Assembly (NCBI RefSeq): GCF_036569345.1
Contig: NZ_DATCQT010000070.1
Span: 1-64,000 of the forward strand
Length of the DNA stretch: 64,000 nucleotides
Source of the DNA: Clostridium_AD sp036569345
GTDB taxonomy: Bacteria; Bacillota; Clostridia; Clostridiales; Clostridiaceae
Direction: 5' to 3'
A model generated the notes under the pieces. The model saw nothing but the letters and a program-made list of their open reading frames with translations. It was not told the origin of the DNA and ran no database searches. Shown piece after piece: positions 17,810 to 25,784 of this stretch (position 1 is the stretch's first letter; each line of letters begins with the position of its first letter). The position numbers and the translations under genes are program-made.

Positions 17810-18058
17810 GAATTGTTTCTACTTTATATGAGGATAAGCATGCAGAAAGTGAAAGATAGTATATAGGAAGTTTACAGTGTCTTAGTCTATGGAGTATAAA
17901 ATTCCCGTAAGCGGACCACGGATGGGGAGCGCGGAACCCTGAGACAGGACGTCGAATGGTTCCCATAGGGAATTTTATATGGAATAAACTTAGACACTGT
18001 TAACGAACGCTCTACTATCCTAACTTTCTACATGCTGGCGTTTATAAAGTAGAATCAC
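17810..18058 (+). repeat. Large palindromic element, copy B (same core, unrelated arms)
   Basis: Core at 17895-17980: AAAATTCCC / GGGAATTTT outer stem, then GAACCCTGAGACAGGACGTC matching copies A and C. The arms pair with each other (TTCTACTTTATA, AGCATGCAGAAAGT, GATAGTA, TTACAGTGTCT and complements) but do not resemble the arms of A and C. The 67-codon minus-strand frame at 17763-17966 is spurious. Confidence 0.75.
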
Positions 18059-18107
18059 ATTTGAAAACCGTTATATTAGAAGAAAATTACATAAGGAGGT
18101 GCGAAAT

Positions 18108-18671
18108 ATGAGATTTATAAAGGATCACGAATTTATAAGGGGTAATTGCCCAATGACTAAGGAAGAAGTAAGAATATTAAGTGTTGTAAAACTAGAACTT
18201 GAAGAGGATTATAGGGTACTAGATATCGGAGCTGGAACTGGATCTGTAAGCATTCAGATGGCTGAGATATGTAAAAATGGAGAAGTAATAGCTATAGAAA
18301 AAGATATTGATGCTTTAGAGATTATAAAACAAAACAAAGAAAAATTTAAGACAAGTAACTTAGAAATAATAGATGCAGAAGCAATAGAAATAGAGCCAAA
18401 AATAGTAGGAGAATTTGATGCTATATTTGTAGGTGGAAGTGGCGGGAATATAGCTGATATTATTATGAGTTATGGGAAAAAACTTAAAAAAGGTAAATAT
18501 ATTGTTCTAAACTTTATAACCATAAATAATGTATATAAAGCAATGGAAGGTTTAAAAGGATTAAAATATGAAGTAGAATGTGTACAAATTCAAGTAAGCA
18601 AAACCAAAGGTCAAAGTTATATGTTAATGGCTAATAATCCTATATTTATAGTTAGCGCAAAAAAACAGTGA
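18108..18671 (+). CDS. cbiT: Cobalt-precorrin-6B C15-methyltransferase (decarboxylating)
   Basis: Methylates C15 and decarboxylates the acetate side chain of the corrin ring. The 187-residue protein has the SAM motif VLDIGAGTGSVSIQMA (about residues 35-50), the acidic IAIEKD, and FVGGSGGN, typical of CbiT/CobL-C. Start: an in-frame GTG at 18099 lies within AAGGAGGTG, so the ATG at 18108 is the true start. It is separate from cbiE (53224), and palindromes lie on both sides. Its last codons (SAKKQ) fall inside the outer arm of palindrome D2. Confidence 0.93.
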   Translation: MRFIKDHEFIRGNCPMTKEEVRILSVVKLELEEDYRVLDIGAGTGSVSIQMAEICKNGEVIAIEKDIDALEIIKQNKEKFKTSNLEIIDAEAIEIEPKIVGEFDAIFVGGSGGNIADIIMSYGKKLKKGKYIVLNFITINNVYKAMEGLKGLKYEVECVQIQVSKTKGQSYMLMANNPIFIVSAKKQ

Positions 18672-18904
18672 AAAAAGTATATATTACGCGTATTGCAATA
18701 CGACTAATGCTTCATCTTCGCTAAGAACTCCTAAATTTATTTTTAATTAATCTGCTAAAAAACATAAACTCGCTACAAGCGTAGGATATAAATTCGCTAG
18801 CGCTCAAGCATATGTTTTTCTTAACGCAAATTAATTAAAAATAAATATGGAGTTCTAAAGCTTGATTCAATGCATTATACGTAATATATACTTTTTTTTG
18901 CGCT
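18655..18904. repeat. Large palindrome, second family (copy D2), overlapping the cbiT 3' end
   Basis: A 250-bp imperfect inverted repeat whose outer arm GCGCAAAAAAA starts in the last codons of cbiT and whose other end is TTTTTTTTGCGC. Shares AAAGTATATAT, the apex words AAACTCGCT and AGCGCTCAA, and CTAAAAAACA with D1. No coding capacity. Confidence 0.78.
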
Positions 18905-19013
18905 TAATGGGTACTATATTTTATAGTTCATTAAAAATATAATGACAATTTTTCATAGAAATAAAAAATAAGACTATTTAAAGAATAATGTTAATTTCGA
19001 ATGGAGGTATAAT

Positions 19014-19250
19014 ATGATAAACAAAAATGTAATTAAATTAACTAAAGAGAAAAAGGAAGAAATGATTTCTGAAATAAAGAACTATTTTTTAAACGAAAGG
19101 GAAGAAGAATTGGGTGATTTATCTTCAAATCTGATGTTAAATTTTATAATAGAAGAATTAGCACCAGAATTTTATAATCAAGGAGTTTATGATTCTTATA
19201 AATATATGTGTGATAGAAATGAAGATCTATTGTCGATTCAAAAATATTAA
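19014..19250 (+). CDS. DUF2164 family small protein
   Basis: A 78-residue acidic/lysine-rich cytoplasmic protein that matches the DUF2164 pattern: an N-terminal KLTKEKKEEMISEIKNYF helix, then EELGDLSSNLMLNFIIEELAP and FYNQGVYDSYKYM. Function unknown. Good ribosome site (GGAGG) and no partner in the same transcript; an AT-rich gap follows. Confidence 0.8.
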   Translation: MINKNVIKLTKEKKEEMISEIKNYFLNEREEELGDLSSNLMLNFIIEELAPEFYNQGVYDSYKYMCDRNEDLLSIQKY

Positions 19251-19379
19251 CTTATAATTATTTTAAATTTCATAATTAACACCTTCTTCCTCATTTTTTT
19301 CATTAATTTTTTAATTTACAGGGAGATTATAACATTTAGTACTGTGTTTGTATAATTTAATTTCTAGAGAATGCGGATA

Positions 19380-19545
19380 TTTCGTACATTAATAAAATTA
19401 AAACTCAATAAATGTAAACGTTACTTGCTAAGTAAAGGAAATAATGTTACAATTAAACAAATGTTAAATAATTAACAAATGACTATATATTGGCATACCT
19501 TATATGGATAAAATAAAAATAAAATTGATCAATAGTGATAAAATC
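19380..19545 (+). repeat. Upstream remnant of the small-gene tandem unit
   Basis: Matches the leader of the two small genes downstream (TTCGTACATTAAT, AAATGTTAAATAATTAACAAA, ATATTGGCATAC) but has no gene behind it. It looks like a third, decayed copy of the duplicated unit. The rest of the gap from 19251 is AT-rich with no gene seen. Confidence 0.65.
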
Positions 19546-19727
19546 TTTTTAATCGCTTATATGCTTATTTAGAAAAAAGATTAATAAAATTATAACTCCA
19601 TAAATGTAAACGTTACTTGTTAAGCAAAGGTAATAATGTTATAATTAAACAAATGTTAAATAATTAACAAAAGATGGTATATTGGCATACTGTATATGAA
19701 TAGAATAAAAGTGAAATTGATTAAAAT

Positions 19728-19747
19728 AACAAAGGATATTCTTTGTT
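19728..19747 (+). promoter_or_regulatory. Leader hairpin of small gene 1
   Basis: AACAAAG, GATATT loop, CTTTGTT, 28 bp before the start codon. The equivalent hairpin of gene 2 is AATAAAG / CTTTATT, a paired change. Confidence 0.6.
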
Positions 19748-19775
19748 AATGTGGAATAAGAGAAAGGAAGTGATA

Positions 19776-19970
19776 ATGATGAATATTAAGGTGATTATGA
19801 ACAACGGAACAGAATATTGTCAATCACAAAATAATTATTTGGATATAAGAAATTTTATTGAAGACAATTTGATTGGAAAAAATTTTGATAATGGAATGAC
19901 GAAAGTTGATTTTAATGGTAAAACTGTATATTTAAATCCAGCTAATGTAAGTAGTGTTGTAGAAGTATAA
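19776..19970 (+). CDS. Small unknown protein, tandem paralogue 1
   Basis: A 64-residue protein that begins MMNIKVIMNNGTEYC. It contains DIRNFIEDNLIG and ends with a beta-rich KVDFNGKTVYLNPANVSS. I recognise no family. The track of sequence allows a longer frame from a TTG, but AGAAAGGAAGTG directly before ATGATG fixes the start here. It is about 90 percent identical to the protein 478 bp downstream, and the leaders are also duplicated. No membrane segment or signal peptide. Confidence 0.75.
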   Translation: MMNIKVIMNNGTEYCQSQNNYLDIRNFIEDNLIGKNFDNGMTKVDFNGKTVYLNPANVSSVVEV

Positions 19971-20024
19971 ATTTAAAAAAGATAATCAATTTGTATTTCC
20001 TGGATTATCTTTAAAGTACTATAA

Positions 20025-20205
20025 GGGATAGCATACGCAAAAATGATATTTCGTACATTAATGAAATTAAAACCCCATAAATGCAATTACGTGCTTGTTA
20101 AATAACGGCAATAATGTTTTTTAAAAACAAATGTTAAATAATTAACAAAAGATTGCATATTGGCATACTGTGTATGCATAGAATAAAAGTGAAATTGATT
20201 AAAAT
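20025..20205 (+). repeat. Duplicated leader of small gene 2
   Basis: Repeats the leader of gene 1 (GATATTTCGTACATTAAT, ATGTTAAATAATTAACAAAAGAT, ATATTGGCATACTG). GCATA, a 17-nt gap and CATAGAATA resemble a forespore sigma-F/G promoter; this is a weak match. The segment after gene 1 up to 20025 has no gene. Confidence 0.6.
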
Positions 20206-20225
20206 AATAAAGGATATTCTTTATT
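20206..20225 (+). promoter_or_regulatory. Leader hairpin of small gene 2
   Basis: AATAAAG, GATATT loop, CTTTATT; 28 bp before the start codon, same place as in gene 1 with a compensating base-pair change. Confidence 0.6.
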
Positions 20226-20253
20226 AATGTGGAATAAAAGAAAGGAAGTGATA

Positions 20254-20448
20254 ATGATGAATATTAAGGTGATTATGAACAACGGAACAGAATACTGTCA
20301 ATCACAAAATAATTATTTGGATATAAGAAGTTTTATTGAAGACAATTTGATTGGAACAAATTTTGATAATGGAATGACGAAAGTTGATTTTGATGGTAAA
20401 ACTGTATATCTAAATCCAATTAATGTAAGCAGTATTGTAGAATTATAA
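20254..20448 (+). CDS. Small unknown protein, tandem paralogue 2
   Basis: A 64-residue near-copy of the protein at 19776; differences include N/S in the DIR-FIED segment, K/T in LIG-NFD and a few C-terminal changes (NPINVSSIVEL). The preserved frame, ribosome site and leader show that both copies are probably real. Function unknown. A long stem-loop follows. Confidence 0.75.
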   Translation: MMNIKVIMNNGTEYCQSQNNYLDIRSFIEDNLIGTNFDNGMTKVDFDGKTVYLNPINVSSIVEL

Positions 20449-20481
20449 ATTTGAAGAAGATTAGTGATAAGCTTTTTTTAA

Positions 20482-20537
20482 AATACAAAGGCATTTAAGA
20501 TAATTATATTATATATTATCTTGAATGCCTTTGTATT
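20482..20537. terminator. Long stem-loop after the small-gene pair
   Basis: A 23-bp stem (AATACAAAGGCATTTAAGAT... with one G-T wobble). There is no long T-run, so termination is likely but not certain. Confidence 0.6.
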
Positions 20538-20617
20538 GCTTATGTAAGATGTCATTAAAGTCTATTTCCACGTAATTTATTAATAAAAAGCAGCTTAATT
20601 ACTTTAGGGAGGCCTAT

Positions 20618-21226
20618 ATGAAGATTATAAATAATCCTAATTCCGTAATCATAGTGTTACATGAAATATATGGTATTAATCAACATATTAAGTTGGTCTG
20701 TAAGAAGTTTTCTATGGCTGGATATGATATTATTTGCCCTAATTTAATTAATCTAAATCATCCTTTTAATTACGATCAACAAGATGAAGCCTATCATCAT
20801 TTCATAAATAAGGTCGGGTTTGATTTAGCATTTAAGCAAGTAAAACAGCTAATAATACAAGCAAAAAAGCAATATAGGCACGTGTATTTATTAGGTTATA
20901 GTATAGGTGCAACAATTGCATGGTTATGTAGCGGTGAAGATATTATGTGTGATGGTATCATAGGGTACTATGGTTCACGGATTAGAGACTATATGAGTAT
21001 TACTCCCAAATGTCCAGTTTTACTGATTTTTCCTACTGAAGAGAAATCATTCAATGTGAAAGAACTAGTTATTTCTTTGAAAAAATGGAACGTCACTGTT
21101 CATATGTTAAGAGGTAAACATGGGTTTAGTGACCCATTTTCTAAGAACTATTGTACACAGTCATTTGAAGAAGCCGAAATATTAGTAAATAGCTTTTTAA
21201 AGAAGATAAATTATATTTCTACATAG
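20618..21226 (+). CDS. Alpha/beta hydrolase of the dienelactone hydrolase family
   Basis: A 202-residue cytoplasmic hydrolase. It starts with a VIIVLHEIYGINQHI oxyanion-side strand, has the nucleophile elbow GYSIGA (about residues 97-102) with Ser rather than the Cys of classic dienelactone hydrolases, and the catalytic histidine in GKHGFSDPF near the C-terminus. The acid residue is not obvious (FPTEEKSF is the usual position). Substrate unknown. Ribosome site GGGAGG. Monocistronic. Confidence 0.85.
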   Translation: MKIINNPNSVIIVLHEIYGINQHIKLVCKKFSMAGYDIICPNLINLNHPFNYDQQDEAYHHFINKVGFDLAFKQVKQLIIQAKKQYRHVYLLGYSIGATIAWLCSGEDIMCDGIIGYYGSRIRDYMSITPKCPVLLIFPTEEKSFNVKELVISLKKWNVTVHMLRGKHGFSDPFSKNYCTQSFEEAEILVNSFLKKINYIST

Positions 21227-21376
21227 GGCTTGTTGCTTCACAATTTTTATATATGTCGTCGCAACTACTAAATAACAGAAAAGAACTAAGAATAAAAAAG
21301 ATAAGCAGAGGCTATGTTCAAACCTCCTGCTTATCTTTTATATTGTTAAAATATATACCTTAAGGGATGTAATATT

Positions 21377-21845
21377 AATCTGAGCCGAAAGGCCTCAGTT
21401 TTTCCCTACCATTGTTTTTAAAAATATTTGGGTTTACCCCCGCTCTTCGATTTCATTTCCAAGAAATGAAGAGCTCTTCCCTTCAATGATATTTATACAT
21501 AGCAGAATGAACTTTCTCCGGAAGTGGCTTGAAATAAGAAGAGCAGAACCATTGAAATTCCATTTAGAAATTCTTGTTTTGCTTATATAAAATTCTCGTA
21601 AGCCTGCCAGGACGGCTATAATCTGAGCCGAAAGGCCTCAGATCTTCCCTACCATTGTTTTTAAGAATTTATGTCTTTACCCCGCCCTCCCGATTTCATT
21701 TCCACGAAATGAAGAGCCCTTCTCTTCAATGATATCTATACATAGCAGAATGAACTTTCTCCGGAAGTGGCTTGAAATAAGAAGAGCAGAAACATTGAAA
21801 TTCCATCTAGAAATTCTTGTTTTGTAAATGTAAAATTCTCGTGAG
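21377..21845 (+). repeat. Tandem duplication of the palindrome left arm and upstream hairpins (243-bp period)
   Basis: Two copies, beginning at 21377 and 21620, of a unit with a GAAA-loop hairpin (CTGAGCC GAAA GGCCTCAG), a second hairpin around GATTTCATTTCC / GAAATGAAGAGC, and the left arm of palindrome C. Only the second copy is followed by the core and right arm. Confidence 0.8.
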
Positions 21846-21990
21846 CCTCACAGGAAGTGAGGCTAGCGAACCTGAAGCAGGACGCCGAATGTGAGCGGCA
21901 GAGAATTTTATATTTTCAAAATATTAGAATTCTAAATGGAATTTCACGTTTCAATCTCTTATTTCAAGTCCACGCAGGAGAAAGTTCATA
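21750..21990 (+). repeat. Large palindromic element, copy C
   Basis: Arms are clearly related to copy A (ACTTTCTCCGG, GAAATAAGAAG, AGAAATTCTTGTTTT). Core 21831-21913: 8-bp hairpin AGCCTCAC / GTGAGGCT with loop AGGAA, then GCAGGACGC where copy A has ACAGGACGT. It lies in the convergent gap between the hydrolase gene and asd. Confidence 0.8.
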
Positions 21991-22002
21991 GATTGCACTT
22001 TT

Positions 22003-23088
22003 TTATTTTGAAGTTAAGAACCCTTCTTTGAATAGAAGTTCAGCTGATAACACAGCTCCACCGGCTGCACCACGAAGTGTATTATGTGATAAACAAACAA
22101 ACTTATAGTCAAATATTTTATCCTCGCGAAGTCTACCAAGTGATATTCCCATTCCTTTTTCAATATTTCTATCAAGTTTAGTTTGAGGTCTATCATTTTG
22201 CTCGAAGTAGGTTAAAAATTGCTTAGGAGCATTTGGAAGTTCTAATTCTTGTGGTTTGCCTTTATAATTTGCCCAATGTTCTAAGATAGCTTCTTTTGAT
22301 GGTTTTTTCTCAAAGGAAACAAACACTGCAGCTAAGTGACCATCTGCTACTGGAACACGTATGCATTGAGTTGAAATTATAGGAAGCTTAGCGTTAACTA
22401 TTTTATCGTCTTCAATATGGCCCCAAATTTTTAGAGGTTCCTGTTCACTCTTTTCCTCTTCTCCACCTATATATGGTATAACATTATCAATAATTTCTGG
22501 CCAATCAGAAAATATTTTACCTGATCCAGATATAGCTTGATATGTGCAAACCAATATCTTAGTAGGTTTATATTCTAGTAGAGCACTCATAGCAGGAACA
22601 TAACTTTGAATTGAACAGTTGGGTTTAACTGCAATAAATCCTCTTTTAGTGCCAAGGCGTTTACGTTGTGCGTTAATTAATTGAAAATGATCAGCATTTA
22701 TTTCTGGAATAACCATTGGTACATCAGGAGTTCCACGGTTTGCAGAGTTATTTGAAACTACAGGAGTTTCAGCTTTTGCATACTTTTCTTCAATTTTTCT
22801 TATTTCATCTGCACTCATATTAACGGCGCAGAAGACAAAATCCACCAGACTGCTTATTACGTCTATTTCATCAATATTTTTTATTACCATGTTTTTGACG
22901 TTTTCAGGCATAGGTACGTCTAATTTCCATCTATTATTTACTGCCTCAAAATAAGTTTTACCCACAGAGTTCTCACTAGCAGCAATAACAGCTATTTCAA
23001 AATAAGGGTGATTTTCAAGTAGTGTAACAAGACGTTGTCCAACAAATCCTGTTCCACCTAATAATCCGACTTTTAGTTTTTTATCCAT
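22003..23088 (-). CDS. asd: Aspartate-semialdehyde dehydrogenase
   Basis: NADP-dependent reduction of aspartyl phosphate to the semialdehyde, for lysine, methionine, threonine and cell-wall diaminopimelate. 361 residues of the archaeal/fungal-like type: N-terminal GLLGGTGFVGQRL, catalytic cysteine in KPNCSIQSY, then AISGSGKIF and an arginine/histidine C-terminal segment (RVPVADGHLAAVF). Ribosome site GGAGG on the minus strand. Transcribed alone toward the palindrome repeat, divergent from speD. Confidence 0.95.
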   Translation of the reverse strand: MDKKLKVGLLGGTGFVGQRLVTLLENHPYFEIAVIAASENSVGKTYFEAVNNRWKLDVPMPENVKNMVIKNIDEIDVISSLVDFVFCAVNMSADEIRKIEEKYAKAETPVVSNNSANRGTPDVPMVIPEINADHFQLINAQRKRLGTKRGFIAVKPNCSIQSYVPAMSALLEYKPTKILVCTYQAISGSGKIFSDWPEIIDNVIPYIGGEEEKSEQEPLKIWGHIEDDKIVNAKLPIISTQCIRVPVADGHLAAVFVSFEKKPSKEAILEHWANYKGKPQELELPNAPKQFLTYFEQNDRPQTKLDRNIEKGMGISLGRLREDKIFDYKFVCLSHNTLRGAAGGAVLSAELLFKEGFLTSK

Positions 23089-23295
23089 TGTATTAATACC
23101 TCCAATTCTAATGATATCCTTTTGTGGAATAATATAAATATTATACTTAAATATATTTATATTAAGGCTACAAAGAGAATAGTAATAATAAACATAAAAC
23201 TGTGTATGTTACTATTGTAAGTAATTATAATGTTAAAGAGTACATACTTCAAGCTATATATTATATAATATGATAAGGGGTCGTAAAAATACGTC

Positions 23296-23323
23296 TTGAC
23301 ATTGGTACGGTAAGTTATATAAT
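23296..23323 (+). promoter_or_regulatory. speD promoter
   Basis: TTGACA, 16-nt spacer, TATAAT; 58 bp upstream of the start codon. A short tandem repeat GAAGTATATGA (3-4 units, about 23331-23366) follows in the leader. Confidence 0.8.
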
Positions 23324-23380
23324 TTTTTATGAGAAGTATATGAGAAGTATATAGAAGTATATGAGAAATGGGGAATCAAG

Positions 23381-24199
23381 TTGGCTAAAAATGACAAAAA
23401 TAAAATAAAACTATATGGATTTAACAACTTAACAAAATCATTAAGTTTTAATATTTATGATATTTGCTACACAAAAACTAAAGAAGATCGCGAAAAATAT
23501 ATTGAGTATATTGATGAGCAATATAATGCTGAGAGGTTAACAAAAATTCTTACAAATGTTACGCAGATGATAGGGGCTTGTGTGCTAAATATTGCAAAGC
23601 AGGACTATGATCCCCAAGGAGCAAGCGTAACGTTGCTTATTTCAGAAGAAGAAATTCCTTTATATGTGGTAGATCCTTCTTGCAATAGAGGAATCCTAAC
23701 ACCAGTACGCGAGAATATTGTTGGACATTTGGATAAGAGCCATGTAACAGTACATACCTATCCTGAAAGTCATCCAGAAAATGACATAAGCACATTTAGG
23801 GTAGATATAGATGTAGCAACTTGTGGAACTATATCTCCATTAAAAGCTCTAAATTATTTAATAGGTAGCTTTGATTCTGATGTTATTACTATTGATTATA
23901 GGGTTAGAGGATTTACTAGAGATATGGATGGTAAAAAACATTTTATAGATCATGATATTAGTTCTATACAAAATTACATTGCTGAAAAAACTATAAATAG
24001 ATACAATTTAATTGATATGAATATATATCAATCTAATATATTCCATACAAAAATGAAATTAAACGATTTTGAGCTTGATAACTATTTATTTGAAATTAAA
24101 CAAGAAGATTTAAATGAAGATGAGAAATGCAGTATTATACAAAAACTAGAAAAAGAAATGGAAGAAATATTTTATGGAATGGATATTTATAGTGAGTAG
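23381..24199 (+). CDS. speD: S-adenosylmethionine decarboxylase proenzyme
   Basis: Makes decarboxylated SAM for polyamine synthesis. 272 residues, the long bacterial form. Self-cleavage site is at Ser120 in LDKSHVTVHTYPESHP, which becomes the pyruvoyl group. Also present: TFRVDIDVATCGTISPL and the RGFTRDMDG segment. TTG start after GGGG. No spermidine synthase gene adjoins it. Confidence 0.95.
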   Translation: MAKNDKNKIKLYGFNNLTKSLSFNIYDICYTKTKEDREKYIEYIDEQYNAERLTKILTNVTQMIGACVLNIAKQDYDPQGASVTLLISEEEIPLYVVDPSCNRGILTPVRENIVGHLDKSHVTVHTYPESHPENDISTFRVDIDVATCGTISPLKALNYLIGSFDSDVITIDYRVRGFTRDMDGKKHFIDHDISSIQNYIAEKTINRYNLIDMNIYQSNIFHTKMKLNDFELDNYLFEIKQEDLNEDEKCSIIQKLEKEMEEIFYGMDIYSE

Positions 24200-24229
24200 A
24201 ATTAAAGTTTGTTAATATTGTTATTTATT

Positions 24230-24272
24230 AAAGTAGGCCTAAGAATAATTATTATTCTTAGGCCTACTTTTT
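24230..24272. terminator. Rho-independent terminator after speD
   Basis: A 20-bp perfect stem (24230-24249 / 24251-24270) with T/A tracts, possibly bidirectional. Confidence 0.88.
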
Positions 24273-24611
24273 ATAACGTTTTTAACTATAAAAAAGAGTT
24301 TACAAATACTATAAATAAAATTTATTTTTACATTTTATTCCTCATTTTTATTGGATAATATGATATAATTTAATATATGAAGTAATTATAAAATTAACAA
24401 TATTATAACAAATGATATAAAAATAAAGTTATTTCCCATTTTCAATAAATGTTTGAAATTCTAAAATATAATTAGCTGAATAGTGATAAGAACTAGTATA
24501 GTTAACAATTAATTTATAGTTAGACGAAAAAGATATAATGAAATTATAAAGATATAATGAAATTATAAAAATATAATGAAATTATTAAGGTATAGAAAGG
24601 GGAGACCAAGA
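24273..24611 (+). promoter_or_regulatory. AT-rich leader of the glycogen operon
   Basis: No gene. Three tandem copies of AGATATAATGAAATTATAA (about 24530-24586) each contain a TATAAT word; a promoter is likely but the exact one cannot be set. Confidence 0.5.
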
Positions 24612-25766
24612 ATGATAAAAAAAGAAATGATAGCTATGATACTCGCAGGAGGACAAGGTTCAAGGTTAAAACAACTGACGAAAACGATAGCAAAACCTGC
24701 AGTACCTTTTGGTGGAAAGTATAAAATTATAGATTTTTCTTTAAGTAATTGTTCTAATTCAGATTTGGATACAGTAGGGGTTCTTACTCAATATCAGCCA
24801 TTGTCTTTAAACTCTCATATAGGTATCGGTGCTCCATGGGATTTAGATAGGAGAAATGCAGGTGTGAGTTTGCTTCCACCTTACCAAAGTGAAGACGGAG
24901 GGAATTGGTATAATGGCACAGCAGATGCTATATATCAAAATACCAATTATATAGATAGTTATGATCCGGAATATGTGCTTATTTTATCAGGAGACCATAT
25001 TTATAAAATGGATTATTCTAAAATGCTGGATTATCACAAAGAAAAAGGCGGAGATGTTACTATTGCGGTAATTGAAGTGCCAAGGGAAGAAGCTAGTAGA
25101 TTTGGAATAATGAACACTCGCGAAGATGACAGCATATTTGAATTTGAAGAAAAGCCAGAAGATCCTAAAAGTAATTTAGCATCTATGGGAGTTTATATTT
25201 TTAACTGGTCAACCCTTAAACATCTATTAAAAGAGGACAACCTAGATAAGAAATCAAGTAATGATTTCGGAAAAAATATAATACCAAAAATGCTTCAGAA
25301 TAGCAATAAATTATTTGCATATCCTTTTAAAGGTTATTGGAGAGATGTTGGTACTATTGAAAGTTTGTGGGAAGCTAATATGGATTTACTTTCCGATGAT
25401 AATGAACTAAATATATATGATACTAATTGGAGAATATATACAGTTAATCCTATGTTGCCACCACAATATATAGGGCCGGAGGCGAGTATTAACAATGCAA
25501 TGCTCAATGAGGGGTGTACTGTTTTTGGAGAGGTAAACAATTGTGTACTTTTCAATGGAGTACATGTAGGGAAAAATTCTAAAATAACTAATTCAGTTAT
25601 TCTGCCAAATACTAAAATAGGGAACAATGTAATTATAGATAAAGCTATTATAGGAAGCGATGTTGTTATAAGACGTAATTCTGTAATTGGTAATGGACGG
25701 GATATTATTGTTGTAGAAAAAGGACGCGATATTAAAGTTGATTCAGAGATATCCACTAAACTATAA
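24612..25766 (+). CDS. glgC: Glucose-1-phosphate adenylyltransferase, catalytic-type subunit
   Basis: Makes ADP-glucose for glycogen synthesis. 384 residues. N-terminal nucleotide loop MILAGGQGSRLKQLT, then KPAVPFGGKY, GTADAIYQN, ILSGDHIYKMDY and a left-handed beta-helix C-terminus. Start at 24612 is chosen because AAGGGGAG precedes it; a longer frame from 24576 has no good site. First gene of glgC-glgD-glgA-glgP, 18 bp before glgD. Confidence 0.96.
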   Translation: MIKKEMIAMILAGGQGSRLKQLTKTIAKPAVPFGGKYKIIDFSLSNCSNSDLDTVGVLTQYQPLSLNSHIGIGAPWDLDRRNAGVSLLPPYQSEDGGNWYNGTADAIYQNTNYIDSYDPEYVLILSGDHIYKMDYSKMLDYHKEKGGDVTIAVIEVPREEASRFGIMNTREDDSIFEFEEKPEDPKSNLASMGVYIFNWSTLKHLLKEDNLDKKSSNDFGKNIIPKMLQNSNKLFAYPFKGYWRDVGTIESLWEANMDLLSDDNELNIYDTNWRIYTVNPMLPPQYIGPEASINNAMLNEGCTVFGEVNNCVLFNGVHVGKNSKITNSVILPNTKIGNNVIIDKAIIGSDVVIRRNSVIGNGRDIIVVEKGRDIKVDSEISTKL

Positions 25767-25784
25767 AATAGGAGGGGTCATAAT

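Noticed and set aside
17763..17966. 67-codon minus-strand open frame
   Set aside because: Inside palindrome copy B; no start context and no homology-like pattern.
24576..24611. Upstream start for glgC
   Set aside because: No ribosome site; the downstream ATG follows AAGGGGAG and matches the family N-terminus.
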